The position numbers and the translations under genes are program-made. The notes under the pieces are model-generated. The model saw only the letters and a list, made by a program, of their open reading frames with translations, had not been told where the DNA came from and did no database searches. Shown in pieces: positions 35,067 through 43,038 of a DNA stretch of 50,991 bases. The stretch is from Chloroflexia bacterium (GTDB lineage: Bacteria > Chloroflexota > Chloroflexia > Thermomicrobiales > CFX8): assembly GCA_030431755.1 (NCBI GenBank), contig JAUIIK010000021.1:1-50991 (forward strand). The letters are read 5' to 3'. Position 1 is the stretch's first letter; every line of letters begins with the position of its first letter.

Positions 35067-35591
35067 CTAGCGGCCTCTGCGCCGGAACGCGGCATCGAGC
35101 ACGGCATTGACTTCGGCCTCGCGGAGCGTCATGTCAAAGGGCGAGAAGACGCCGTTGCTGTTGTCACTCCCGGCAATCCCCGCAACAAACCAGGAATCCG
35201 GCGACTCGTGCAACGTGATCGACTTCGCCACGCGCTGATCGAGTTCATAACCCAGGGCGCGCAGAAAGTCCTCGTACCCCGTCGGCACGACCGCGTGCTT
35301 GCGGCCGACCTTCTTGCGCCGGCCGCGTCCCTCAATCGCATCCTTTACCATTTGATCGAAGGCCGAGTCCGGGAACTCGAGGAGTTCCGACTCGTGCTTG
35401 CGTGCCGTGAAGGCGCGCACGAGGATACCGCCTTCGACATCGAGCAGGCTGATCGAACGGTAGCCGTTGGTGTCGAGATGGCGGCCGATCAGCCGCAATT
35501 GATTCTGATACGTCGGGAACCGGAGATGGTCTGGGATGGCGTTTCGTGACTTGAGTGGATTGAGTGCGCCCATCAGGCTTCCGGTTGGCAT
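35067..35591 (-). CDS. uncharacterised conserved-looking protein
   Basis: 174 residues from ATG 35591 with GGAG seven bases upstream and a promoter about 50 bases further on; a GTG at 35612 is in frame but unsupported. Mixed alpha/beta; a basic patch GRGRRKKVGRKHAVVPTGYEDFL in the middle is the most striking feature. No cysteines, signal peptide or membrane helix. I do not recognise a family. It converges on the small gene 34819-35040 with 26 bases between them. Confidence 0.65.
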   Translation of the reverse strand: MPTGSLMGALNPLKSRNAIPDHLRFPTYQNQLRLIGRHLDTNGYRSISLLDVEGGILVRAFTARKHESELLEFPDSAFDQMVKDAIEGRGRRKKVGRKHAVVPTGYEDFLRALGYELDQRVAKSITLHESPDSWFVAGIAGSDNSNGVFSPFDMTLREAEVNAVLDAAFRRRGR

Positions 35592-35641
35592 GTCATTCTC
35601 CGTTCGCAACACACGGACGTTCCTGCGTTGTGCTTGTACCT

Positions 35642-35670
35642 ATCGTTACCTCCGTCCGCGTGACAGTCAA
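35642..35670 (-). promoter_or_regulatory. promoter of the uncharacterised gene 35067-35591
   Basis: Minus-strand TTGACT (35670-35665), 17 bases, AACGAT (35647-35642). Good -35, moderate -10. Predicted start near 35635, leader about 44 bases. Confidence 0.5.
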
Positions 35671-35750
35671 TATCTACCGCCGAAATCAGGACCAACGTAT
35701 GCTCGCCGGTCCTGCTTGCACCCCTGCCGTTCGGCAGGCAGCGCCGCAGC

Positions 35751-36500
35751 GTGAATCCCTGGCTTGACCCGTCGTCCGAGCTCTTCGCGATGGCGGAGCT
35801 GCTTGATCCCTGGCGTGTCCCCTACATCCACCAGGTACTGACACGCCGCCTCCATCACACGCCGGGCGAGCTCAGCGTGCTCGATGTTGGTTGCGGTGGT
35901 GGTAGCATGTCAGCGCATCTCGCGCGCCTGGGCTATCGCGTCACCGGGGTCGATCCCGACGAGGTGGCCCTTGAGGCAGCATGCGCACGCCCGAGCGACC
36001 GTCATGCACACCCTGAATTCATGGCGGCTCCGGCCGAACGGTTGCCGTTTCCCGCTGCCACATTCGACGTCGTGATCTGCTCCGAAGTCCTCGAACACGT
36101 TGATGATCTCGATACATCGCTCGATGAGATCTATCGCGTGTTGCGGTTTGGAGGGGTGTTGATCTTTTCTACACCAAATCGCACGTTATGGAGCCGACTC
36201 CTGTTGATTGGCGTCGCGCAGGAGTGCCGTCTGACACGGGTCATGCGGGATGTCGAGCATGACTACGAGCGATTGATTCGACCGGACGAGCTCGCGTACA
36301 CGTTGGAAACACGCGGCGTTGACGTCTACGAGGTCAATGGCGTGCATGTGCCTGTACGGAGTTTGCCGGGAATCCTGCGCGCGTATCCACGATTCAAGCT
36401 CGGTCGAGAGCCGCTGAGCGTCCTCGCGCGCGCCGTGAACCTCCAGGTGGGTGGCTCGACTCGTTTGGCGTGCATTGGCTGGGGCATCAAGTACGGCTAG
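35751..36500 (+). CDS. class I SAM-dependent methyltransferase (UbiG/Coq3-like)
   Basis: 249 residues from GTG 35751. Motif I VLDVGCGGGSMSAHLA near residue 42, post-I acidic Asp in TGVDPDE, motif IV VICSEVLEHVDDLD, then LIFSTPNRT. This is the sequence style of UbiG-type O-methyltransferases, but no quinone genes are near and the C-terminal half is not that of UbiG. The ribosome site is weak. A perfect hairpin CCTGCC/GGCAGG (35723-35738) lies 12 bases before the start and may occlude it. It ends convergent with the small membrane protein gene, with a 14-base overlap. Confidence 0.85.
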   Translation: MNPWLDPSSELFAMAELLDPWRVPYIHQVLTRRLHHTPGELSVLDVGCGGGSMSAHLARLGYRVTGVDPDEVALEAACARPSDRHAHPEFMAAPAERLPFPAATFDVVICSEVLEHVDDLDTSLDEIYRVLRFGGVLIFSTPNRTLWSRLLLIGVAQECRLTRVMRDVEHDYERLIRPDELAYTLETRGVDVYEVNGVHVPVRSLPGILRAYPRFKLGREPLSVLARAVNLQVGGSTRLACIGWGIKYG

Positions 36501-36819
36501 CCGCCTGGGCATCGCGGATGCGTTCGATCGCTGCGAGTGCGTCGCCGGCGGGCAGGCTTCCAGACCAGGCTTCGCGCGGCTGAGCGTCGTAGGCAAGCAG
36601 CGTGTTGCGGCTGCGCTCGATGAGCGACCGCTCCTCGACCGACAGATCCCCGGACGCGAGCAGCTCATTGGCGCTCGCTACCGCGCGTTGGCGTCGGCGG
36701 CGCCCAAACCACGGGAGCGCGAACTGCGGTAGCAGCGTCTGCGAGACGACCAGGTAGCCCGTGGCAATCAGGAGAAAGAGGCCGATGATGTTGGTGACGT
36801 CGGTCAGGTACCCATCCAT
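36487..36819 (-). CDS. small single-pass membrane protein, function unknown
   Basis: 110 residues from ATG 36819 with GAGGAG seven bases upstream (the frame is open to 36858). One transmembrane segment near the N-terminus (IIGLFLLIATGYLVVSQTLL), then a basic stretch RRRRQR and a soluble helical tail (NELLASGDLSVEERSLIERSRNTLLAYD). The positive-inside rule puts the tail in the cytoplasm. I recognise no family. It lies next to the tRNA gene, which runs the opposite way. Confidence 0.6.
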   Translation of the reverse strand: MDGYLTDVTNIIGLFLLIATGYLVVSQTLLPQFALPWFGRRRRQRAVASANELLASGDLSVEERSLIERSRNTLLAYDAQPREAWSGSLPAGDALAAIERIRDAQAASRT

Positions 36820-36875
36820 GTATCGGCTCCTCTGCCGTCTGTAGCCCGGCGCGCGCATGTGCCGCCGCGGTCGTC

Positions 36876-36884
36876 TGTTAGAAT
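36876..36884 (+). promoter_or_regulatory. extended -10 promoter of the tRNA gene
   Basis: TGTTAGAAT at 36876-36884, a TGn-extended -10 ending 12 bases before the tRNA. There is no good -35. Confidence 0.5.
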
Positions 36885-36896
36885 ACGCCCCTGACG

Positions 36897-36968
36897 GGGC
36901 CTGTAGCTCAGTGGTAGAGCAAGGGGCTCATAACCTCAAGGTCGCAGGTTCGATCCCTGCCAGGCCCA
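36897..36968 (+). tRNA. tRNA with CAT anticodon (elongator tRNA-Met, or tRNA-Ile2)
   Basis: 72 bases form a full cloverleaf: acceptor GGGCCTG (36897-36903) with CAGGCCC (36961-36967), D stem GCTC/GAGC, anticodon loop CTCATAA with CAT at 36929-36931, T stem GCAGG/CCTGC with loop TTCGATC, discriminator A. The first acceptor pair is G-C, so it is not the initiator. The outermost anticodon-stem pair is A-A mismatched. CCA is not encoded. CAT also serves tRNA-Ile2 when lysidine-modified; a tRNA scan with identity rules would decide. Confidence 0.9.
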
Positions 36969-37009
36969 CGATGGTTTGCATTGTCGAGTAACTCACCCGG
37001 AGGTTTGCT

Positions 37010-37354
37010 ATCGAAGCGGTTGAACTGGCGCGCGAAATTGCCGAGATCTCTTCGGAGATGTTGGCTGCGGACATCACCCTCCTTGATATCAGTGAACTGT
37101 CATCGTTTGCCGACGTGTTCATCGTAACGACGGCCGACAACATCCGGCAGCTACGCGCCCTGAATCGTGAGATCGTAGACCAGATGCGCCAACGCGGCAC
37201 GCGCCCACAGCGGGTTGAGGGTGAGGCCGAAGGGGGCTGGATCCTGCTCGACTATGGCGACGTCATCGTCCACCTGTTGACCCGCGACCAACGCCAGTTC
37301 TATCGTCTCGAAGACCTTTGGATCGAAGCGCCGGTTCTGCTCAAGATCCAGTAG
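37010..37354 (+). CDS. rsfS: ribosomal silencing factor RsfS, apparent ATC start
   Basis: Binds ribosomal protein L14 and blocks subunit joining under starvation. 114 residues if translation begins at ATC 37010. The segment DITLLDISELSSFADVFIVTTAD and WILLDYGDVIVHLLTRDQRQFYRLEDLW are diagnostic. The in-frame stop TAA at 36989 is followed by no ATG, GTG or TTG until ATG 37058, which would remove the conserved first helix (EAVELAREIAEISSEMLAAD). GGAGG at 36999-37003 stands six bases before ATC. Either ATC is the start, or a frameshift in the sequence hides a TTG at 37005. It follows the tRNA by 41 bases and may share its transcript. Confidence 0.85.
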   Translation: MEAVELAREIAEISSEMLAADITLLDISELSSFADVFIVTTADNIRQLRALNREIVDQMRQRGTRPQRVEGEAEGGWILLDYGDVIVHLLTRDQRQFYRLEDLWIEAPVLLKIQ

Positions 37355-37370
37355 TTAAGCGCATAGCGCT

Positions 37371-38465
37371 CTACGTCGATCCGACCGGACCACTTGCGTC
37401 GCGCGCCTGGCGGTCGCTGCGACGCGCGAGAATTGCAATTGCTACAAGCACTCCGCAACCGATGCCCACAAGCGCGACGAGCTTCAGTTCCCGGCTGGGT
37501 AGCAGCAAGCTGAGAATGCCAGTCGTAAGCGTGGCCGCGCCATAGGTGACGACGATCTGCGGCTGGGTCCAGCCGGCGTCGAGCAGCCGGTGGTGCAGGT
37601 GGCCCCGATCGGCGGACAGCGGCGAGCGCCCGTGCAATGCGCGTGACACGATGACCCAGGCCATGTCGACAATCGGGACACTCAACGCGAGTAGGGCTGT
37701 CGCAATCTTCGCGCCGCCGATGATGCTCGTCGTCGCCAGGGCAAACCCCAGGAACATCGCGCCAGTGTCGCCCATGATGATCTTCGCCGGATGCCAGTTG
37801 TAGGGCAGAAAACCTACTATCGCCCCGACCAGCGCAATCGCCAGGAGCGAGATCGTGAACTGCGGGTTCCCACGTGGCCAGAAGTACGTATGCAGAAACA
37901 GCACAGTCGTTGCTGACAGGGCGATCGTAGCCGCTAGACCGTCGAGTCCGTCGCTCCAGTTCAATGCGTTCATCATACCGGTGATCCAGAAGATGGTGAA
38001 GAGGACGCCAACGATGAGCGGCAGCGTCACTGCGCCATAGAACGGCAGGTTGATCTGTTCGATTACGATGCCGGCCTGGTCTGAGCGAAAGCGCGGCGCA
38101 ATCACGATCAGAGCAACACCGACTTGCAGTAGCAGCTTCGGCAGCGGCCGAAGCCCCACAACATCGTCATAGAACATCACCGCAACAACGACCGTCGCGC
38201 CGACGATCAGCAGCAGGAGACGTTCGACCTCTTCGGAGAACCGTTCGACGGGTAGCGCAATCGTCACCGCCAGCGCGACGACAAAGCCCAGGTACATCGC
38301 GATGCCACCAATACGTGGAACCGGCTGTACGTGGACCCGCCGGGCCTCTCCTGGATGATCGAGCAACTGATAGGTCTGGGCAAAGCGCACGAGCCGCGGA
38401 ACGACGGCAAACGCGACGGCGAACGCAACAGTCAGCGTGGCAAGTGCAATGAGCGGATCGCGCAT
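37371..38465 (-). CDS. undecaprenyl-phosphate N-acetylhexosamine-1-phosphate transferase (WecA/TagO family)
   Basis: Polytopic enzyme moving a sugar-1-phosphate from a UDP-sugar to undecaprenyl phosphate, the first step of wall teichoic acid or polysaccharide assembly. 364 residues with about ten membrane helices. Motifs: FYDDVVGL (D100-D101), NALNWSDGLDGLAA, MGDTGAMFLGF and the uridine-binding HLHHRLLDAG. The C-terminal HxHHR loop separates it from MraY. The UDP-sugar dehydrogenase elsewhere in the window is a possible partner in the same envelope pathway. The start is 12 bases after glyA ends, without a strong ribosome site. Confidence 0.9.
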   Translation of the reverse strand: MRDPLIALATLTVAFAVAFAVVPRLVRFAQTYQLLDHPGEARRVHVQPVPRIGGIAMYLGFVVALAVTIALPVERFSEEVERLLLLIVGATVVVAVMFYDDVVGLRPLPKLLLQVGVALIVIAPRFRSDQAGIVIEQINLPFYGAVTLPLIVGVLFTIFWITGMMNALNWSDGLDGLAATIALSATTVLFLHTYFWPRGNPQFTISLLAIALVGAIVGFLPYNWHPAKIIMGDTGAMFLGFALATTSIIGGAKIATALLALSVPIVDMAWVIVSRALHGRSPLSADRGHLHHRLLDAGWTQPQIVVTYGAATLTTGILSLLLPSRELKLVALVGIGCGVLVAIAILARRSDRQARDASGPVGST

Positions 38466-38476
38466 GCGGCGTTGGG

Positions 38477-39736
38477 CTACTCGCCGGAGACGAGAACGCC
38501 CGGATGCGGGTATGACCGTGAGAGCTCATGGGCTTCCCGCCTGATTGAACTGGCCAATGCCTCGTTATCCGGATCGTGGACCAGCTCAGAGATCCAGCGT
38601 CCAATCTGCTCCATGTCGTCAGTCGTCATCCCGCGCGTCGTGACGGCGGGCGTCCCAAGGCGGATGCCGGATGTCTGGAAGGCGGAGCGTGGATCGTCCG
38701 GGATCTGGTTTCTGTTGGTGGTGAGGCCCGCCGCTTCAAGCACGCGCTGCATCTTGCGTCCGGAGACATCGAAGCGGCGCAGATCGAGCAGCATCAGATG
38801 ATTTTCGGTCCCACCGGAAACGACATCGAGACCGTGTTCCAGAAGCGCCTCCGCCAGTGCCCGGGCATTGCCTAGCACCGCGTCGATATATGCGCCGAAC
38901 TCCGGCCGTAGCGCCTCACCGAAGGCGACGGCCTTGGCAGCGATGACGTGCATGAGCGGGCCGCCCTGGAGACCCGGAAAGAGCGCCTTGTCAATGTCGC
39001 CCGAGTGATCCTCGTCAGCCATGATCATCCCGCCGCGCGGCCCACGCAGCGTCTTGTGGGTCGTGGTCGTCGTGATGTGCGCGTGGTTGATCGGCGTCGG
39101 ATGCTTCCCGGCGGCCACGATCCCGGCGATGTGAGCGATGTCCGCCAGCAGGATCGCCCCGACTGAGTCCGCGATGTCGCGAAACGCGGCGAAATCAATC
39201 GTGCGCGAGTACGCGCTCGCTCCCGCGACGATGACCTTTGGACGCACCTCCTCGGCGCGCTTGCGGACAGTGTCGTAATCGAGGCGCTGAGTCTCCGGGT
39301 CAATGCCGTAGTGATGTGCTTCGTAGAGCGTTCCAGAGATCGTCACTGGCGAGCCGTGGGTCAGGTGGCCACCATGCGGCAGCTCCATGCCGAGGATGCG
39401 GTCGCCCGGCTGCAGCGTGGCAACGTACGCCGCTAGATTGGCAATGGCCCCGGAGTATGGCTGGACATTGACGTGGCCCGCTCCGAAGAGCTCGCGAGCG
39501 CGGTCGATGGCGAGGTTCTCCGCTTCATCGACGACTTCGCAGCCGCCGTAGTAGCGCCTGCCCGGCAGCCCTTCGGCGTACTTGTTTGTCAGGACGCTCC
39601 CGGTAGCCGCCATCACCGCCGCGCTCGTGAAATTCTCGGAGGCGATCAGTTCAATTGTCGACTCCTGGCGCTCGGTTTCGCGGCGGATGATGTCGGCGAT
39701 GACTGGGTCGGCTGCCTCGATGATGCGGTCGTGCAT
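38477..39736 (-). CDS. glyA: serine hydroxymethyltransferase
   Basis: Converts serine and tetrahydrofolate into glycine and methylene-tetrahydrofolate. 419 residues. The PLP Lys is K228 in [29 protein letters not shown] near residue 27 is the folate/serine pocket; [12 protein letters not shown] and [13 protein letters not shown] are conserved. AAGGA precedes the ATG by about six bases. It lies downstream of der and the gcv genes and is functionally matched to the glycine cleavage genes next door. Confidence 0.97.
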   Translation of the reverse strand: MHDRIIEAADPVIADIIRRETERQESTIELIASENFTSAAVMAATGSVLTNKYAEGLPGRRYYGGCEVVDEAENLAIDRARELFGAGHVNVQPYSGAIANLAAYVATLQPGDRILGMELPHGGHLTHGSPVTISGTLYEAHHYGIDPETQRLDYDTVRKRAEEVRPKVIVAGASAYSRTIDFAAFRDIADSVGAILLADIAHIAGIVAAGKHPTPINHAHITTTTTHKTLRGPRGGMIMADEDHSGDIDKALFPGLQGGPLMHVIAAKAVAFGEALRPEFGAYIDAVLGNARALAEALLEHGLDVVSGGTENHLMLLDLRRFDVSGRKMQRVLEAAGLTTNRNQIPDDPRSAFQTSGIRLGTPAVTTRGMTTDDMEQIGRWISELVHDPDNEALASSIRREAHELSRSYPHPGVLVSGE

Positions 39737-39763
39737 AGTGGTCCTTCCGGCGCGCTGCGCCTG

Positions 39764-41107
39764 CTAGTCGTCGCGGCGCCTGCTCCGGAAATGGAGAATG
39801 ATCGGCGTGCCGGCAAACGGCCATCTGGAGCGTATCTCGTTCTCAAGGTAGCGTTTATACGAGAAGTGCACGTTCTTGGGATTGGATACGAAGAAGACGA
39901 ATCGCGGCGGGGCGACATCGACCTGCGTCACGTACAGGAATTTGACCCAGGTACTCGGCTTCGATGGCGGCGGATGCGCGGCAACCGCCTCCTTCAGCAT
40001 CCGGTTGAGCTCGCTAGTTGGGACGCGATAGAGCCGTTCGTCCGCGACGAGCAGGGCCGTCTCCAGCACGTCGTGCACTCGCTGGCCCGTGAGCGCAGAG
40101 ATGAAGAGCATCGGCGCGAATGGTAGAAATGGGAACGCCTCCGTCGCCTCCCGCTGGAAGGCATAGATCGTGTGCGAGTCCTTTTCGACAGCGTCCCACT
40201 TGTTGATTGCAATGACGATGCCTTTGCCGCGTTCGGCGACATATCCCGCAACATGAGCATCTTGTGACGTGAAACCCTCAACGGCATCGACCAGCACGAC
40301 AGCCACGTCTGCCCGATCAATCGCACGCATCGAGCGCATAACGCTGTAGCGTTCAATGCCCGGTTCGATGCTGCCGCGACGCCGGATGCCGGCCGTATCG
40401 ATGAGCTTGATGCGCACACCCGCCCACTCGATGACGGTGTCGATAGAGTCGCGCGTGGTGCCGGCGACGTTGGAGACGATCGATCGGTCAGTGCCGATCA
40501 GACGGTTGACAAGTTCCGACTTCCCAACATTCGGGCGGCCAACGATGGCGATTGAGGGGATCTCCTCCTCTTCCGCCTCCTCCCCGACTGTAGGAAGATG
40601 CTCGACGACCACATCCAGCAGGTCGCCGGTGCCGATGCCATGCAGGCTGCTGAACGGTATCGGTTCGCCCAGGCCGAGCTCGTAGAACTCGATCGCATTC
40701 TCCTGCCGCGCCTGACTCTCGGCCTTGTTGACGCCGAGCACGACCGGCTTCTCAGAACTACGCAGGACATCTGCGACATCGTGGTCCGCAGCAGTTGGCG
40801 AGGTCGAACCGTCTACCAGAAAGAGAATGACGTCTGCCTCGTCCATCGCCAGTTGCGCCTGGAGCTGGGTGCGCTCTGAGATGGTCGATGGAGCGAGTCG
40901 ATCATACTCGTCCTCGTCCTGCAGGCCGCCGGTGTCAATGAGCGTGAAATGATGCCCAAGCCACTCAGTGTCCCCGTAGAGCCGATCGCGCGTCGTACCG
41001 GGCATGTCTTCGACAATTGCCCGCTGTTCGCCGATCAGGCGATTGAAGAGCGTGGACTTGCCCGCATTCGGGCGTCCGATTATGGCGACAATCGGTTTCA
41101 ATGACAT
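39764..41107 (-). CDS. der: ribosome-assembly GTPase Der (EngA)
   Basis: 447 residues with two GTPase domains and a KH-like C-terminal domain; needed for 50S assembly. First domain: GRPNAGKST, DTGG, NKAE; second: GRPNVGKSE, DTAGIRRR, NKWD. The KH-like part contains PPSKPSTWVKFLYVTQVDVAPPRF-style spacing, of which VKFLYVTQ is the core. ATG 41107 (MSLKPIVAIIG) is preferred to the TTG directly before it. It starts 112 bases after gcvPA and is 27 bases from glyA. Confidence 0.97.
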   Translation of the reverse strand: MSLKPIVAIIGRPNAGKSTLFNRLIGEQRAIVEDMPGTTRDRLYGDTEWLGHHFTLIDTGGLQDEDEYDRLAPSTISERTQLQAQLAMDEADVILFLVDGSTSPTAADHDVADVLRSSEKPVVLGVNKAESQARQENAIEFYELGLGEPIPFSSLHGIGTGDLLDVVVEHLPTVGEEAEEEEIPSIAIVGRPNVGKSELVNRLIGTDRSIVSNVAGTTRDSIDTVIEWAGVRIKLIDTAGIRRRGSIEPGIERYSVMRSMRAIDRADVAVVLVDAVEGFTSQDAHVAGYVAERGKGIVIAINKWDAVEKDSHTIYAFQREATEAFPFLPFAPMLFISALTGQRVHDVLETALLVADERLYRVPTSELNRMLKEAVAAHPPPSKPSTWVKFLYVTQVDVAPPRFVFFVSNPKNVHFSYKRYLENEIRSRWPFAGTPIILHFRSRRRDD

Positions 41108-41141
41108 CAATCTCTTGTCTGAGCGAAGGGTCGATGATTAC

Positions 41142-41170
41142 CGCCCTGAGTGTATCAATGCTCAGGGGCG
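41142..41170. terminator. hairpin between gcvPA and der (possible transcript end)
   Basis: CGC+CCTGAG (41142-41150) pairs with CTCAGG (41161-41166) plus GCG (41168-41170), with one bulged G and a ten-base loop. No T-run follows on either strand, so it is at best a weak or factor-assisted terminator. It lies where gcvPB would be expected. Confidence 0.35.
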
Positions 41171-41219
41171 CAATGACTCTAGGATATGTCGCTAGTATTG
41201 CCCGTTCGCCTAGCCGGTG

Positions 41220-42563
41220 CTAAGCGGTCGCGGCAATCCGAACGAATTCGTCTATGTCGTTCTTGCCGACAGTCTCAGTTGCCGAGAGCAGGATGTGGCC
41301 GGAGAGATCACCGTTCACGCGTGCGAGGTCGAGTCCTCCGATGATCCCGGCCTCCGACAAGCGCGCATTGAGTTCCGCTGGATCCACATCTGAACGCACG
41401 GTGAACTCATTGAAGAAGGGGACCTGGTTGACAACCTCGAAGCGTCCGGTCTTTTCGAGCTCACTCGCCAAATAGTGCGCGTTCTGATAGCAGATCTCCG
41501 CCACCTGACGGAGACCGCTCGGGCCCATCGTCGCCAGATAGGTCGTTGCGGCAAGCGCCATCAAACCCTGGTTCGTGCAGATATTGCTCGTCGCTTTCTC
41601 GCGGCGGATGTGCTGCTCGCGCGTCTGGAGCGCCAGAACATAGCCACGCTTGCCTTCACTATCCGTGGTCATGCCGGCCAGCCGCCCGGGCATCTGCCGC
41701 ACCAAGGACTGCCGCGTCGCAAGCAGCCCGACGACCGGGCCACCGTAGTTCTGGCCAGTGCCGAGTGGCTGCCCTTCCGCAGTGACGACATCCGCACCGA
41801 GTTCGCCGGGTGGTTTCAGCAGGCCCAGTGCTGTGGGATATGTCGACACCAGAACCATGCCACCAGCCTCGTGCACCTTGTCGGTTACAGCCTTGACGTC
41901 CTCGATGGACCCGTAGAAGTTGGGATATCCGACGATAACGCAAGCAAGGCTGTCGTCCAGGTGCTGGTCGATAGCGCCCAAATCCGTGGTCAACTTGCCG
42001 CTCTCGAGCGGAATCGTCACGACCTCGACGCCGATACCGGTGACGTAGGTATCGAGAACCTGGCGATAGTAGGGATGGATCGCTTCGGAGACGACGACCT
42101 TGTTCTTGCCCCGGCGGGTAGAGACTGTCAGCAGCGCTCCTTCGGCAAGCGCTGTCGCTCCGTCATAAAGCGAGGCGTTCGAGACCTCCATGCCGGTAAG
42201 CGCGGCGATCATCGTCTGATACTCGTAAATGACCTGGAGTGTGCCCTGGGCTACTTCCGGCTGGTAAGGCGTATAGGCAGTGTAGAACTCGCCCCGGAAG
42301 ACCAATTGCTGCACAGCCGCTGGCACATAGTGCGTATAGCTTCCCGCGCCAAGAAACGACGGGCTGCTCATACCGTCGCGGTTGCGCGCTGAAAGCTGGC
42401 TCAAACGCCGATGCGCCTGCTGTTCCGACAAGCGGGGCGGCAGATCGAGATCTGGAAAGCGATGCGCTTCCGGTATCGCGTCGAACAGCTCCCGAACGGT
42501 CTTGCCGCCGGTCGCATCGAGCATCGCCTGCCGATCTTCCGCCGTATGTGGATTGAAGGTCAT
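41220..42563 (-). CDS. gcvPA: glycine dehydrogenase (decarboxylating) subunit 1
   Basis: Half of the PLP-dependent P protein of the glycine cleavage system. 447 residues, the standard size of the alpha subunit. SFLGAGSYTHYVPAAVQQL, FYTAYTPYQPEVAQGTLQ and the GQNYGGPVVGLLATR region are diagnostic. The PLP Lys is on the other subunit (GcvPB), which is missing here. It is the last gene of the pur-gcv unit, 56 bases after gcvH. Without GcvPB elsewhere the P protein would be inactive. Confidence 0.96.
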   Translation of the reverse strand: MTFNPHTAEDRQAMLDATGGKTVRELFDAIPEAHRFPDLDLPPRLSEQQAHRRLSQLSARNRDGMSSPSFLGAGSYTHYVPAAVQQLVFRGEFYTAYTPYQPEVAQGTLQVIYEYQTMIAALTGMEVSNASLYDGATALAEGALLTVSTRRGKNKVVVSEAIHPYYRQVLDTYVTGIGVEVVTIPLESGKLTTDLGAIDQHLDDSLACVIVGYPNFYGSIEDVKAVTDKVHEAGGMVLVSTYPTALGLLKPPGELGADVVTAEGQPLGTGQNYGGPVVGLLATRQSLVRQMPGRLAGMTTDSEGKRGYVLALQTREQHIRREKATSNICTNQGLMALAATTYLATMGPSGLRQVAEICYQNAHYLASELEKTGRFEVVNQVPFFNEFTVRSDVDPAELNARLSEAGIIGGLDLARVNGDLSGHILLSATETVGKNDIDEFVRIAATA

Positions 42564-42619
42564 GTGCTTTGAACTACCCTATCTTGTCCTGCTCGAACGC
42601 CTGCAATCAGCTCCGGTGA

Positions 42620-43012
42620 CTAGTGGCCGCCCTCTTCTTCGAGGTACTTCTCGTAGGTATCGGCGTCCATCAGCGCGTCGAGTTGCGCGGCGTCGGACAG
42701 CTTGACGCGAATCAACCACGCGTCCTGGTATGGCGAAGAGTTAAGGAGCTCAGGCGCGTCTTCGGTGTCGCCATTTGCCTCGGTAACTTCACCGGCAACC
42801 GGCATGTAGATATCCGACGCCGCCTTGACCGACTCGACAATGCCGAACGAGTCGGACTGTCCCAGGTCATCACCGACGCCCGGCAGCTCAACATAGGTTA
42901 TGTCACCCAGCTCGTTCTGAGCGTAGTCGGTAATCCCGATCGTTGCGACGTCGCCATCAACGAGCACCCACTCGTGGGTCTTGGTGTATTTTCGATCCGT
43001 TGGCACGGCCAT
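42620..43012 (-). CDS. gcvH: glycine cleavage system H protein
   Basis: 130 residues. Lipoylated carrier that shuttles the aminomethyl group between P, T and L proteins. The lipoyl Lys is K63 in VESVKAASD; HEWVLVDGDVATIGITDYAQ is the typical N-terminus. gcvT is 26 bases upstream in transcription order. The C-terminus is complete, with an acidic end. Confidence 0.97.
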   Translation of the reverse strand: MAVPTDRKYTKTHEWVLVDGDVATIGITDYAQNELGDITYVELPGVGDDLGQSDSFGIVESVKAASDIYMPVAGEVTEANGDTEDAPELLNSSPYQDAWLIRVKLSDAAQLDALMDADTYEKYLEEEGGH

Positions 43013-43038
43013 ATGAAGCTCCCTTTCCTACCTGGTCC

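Noticed and set aside
36897-36968. tRNA as integration site of a mobile element
   Set aside because: The downstream gene is rsfS and no direct repeat of the tRNA 3' end was seen in the window.
37357-37369. Hairpin AGCGC/GCGCT between rsfS and the convergent transferase gene
   Set aside because: Five pairs, three-base loop and no T-run; too weak to call a terminator.
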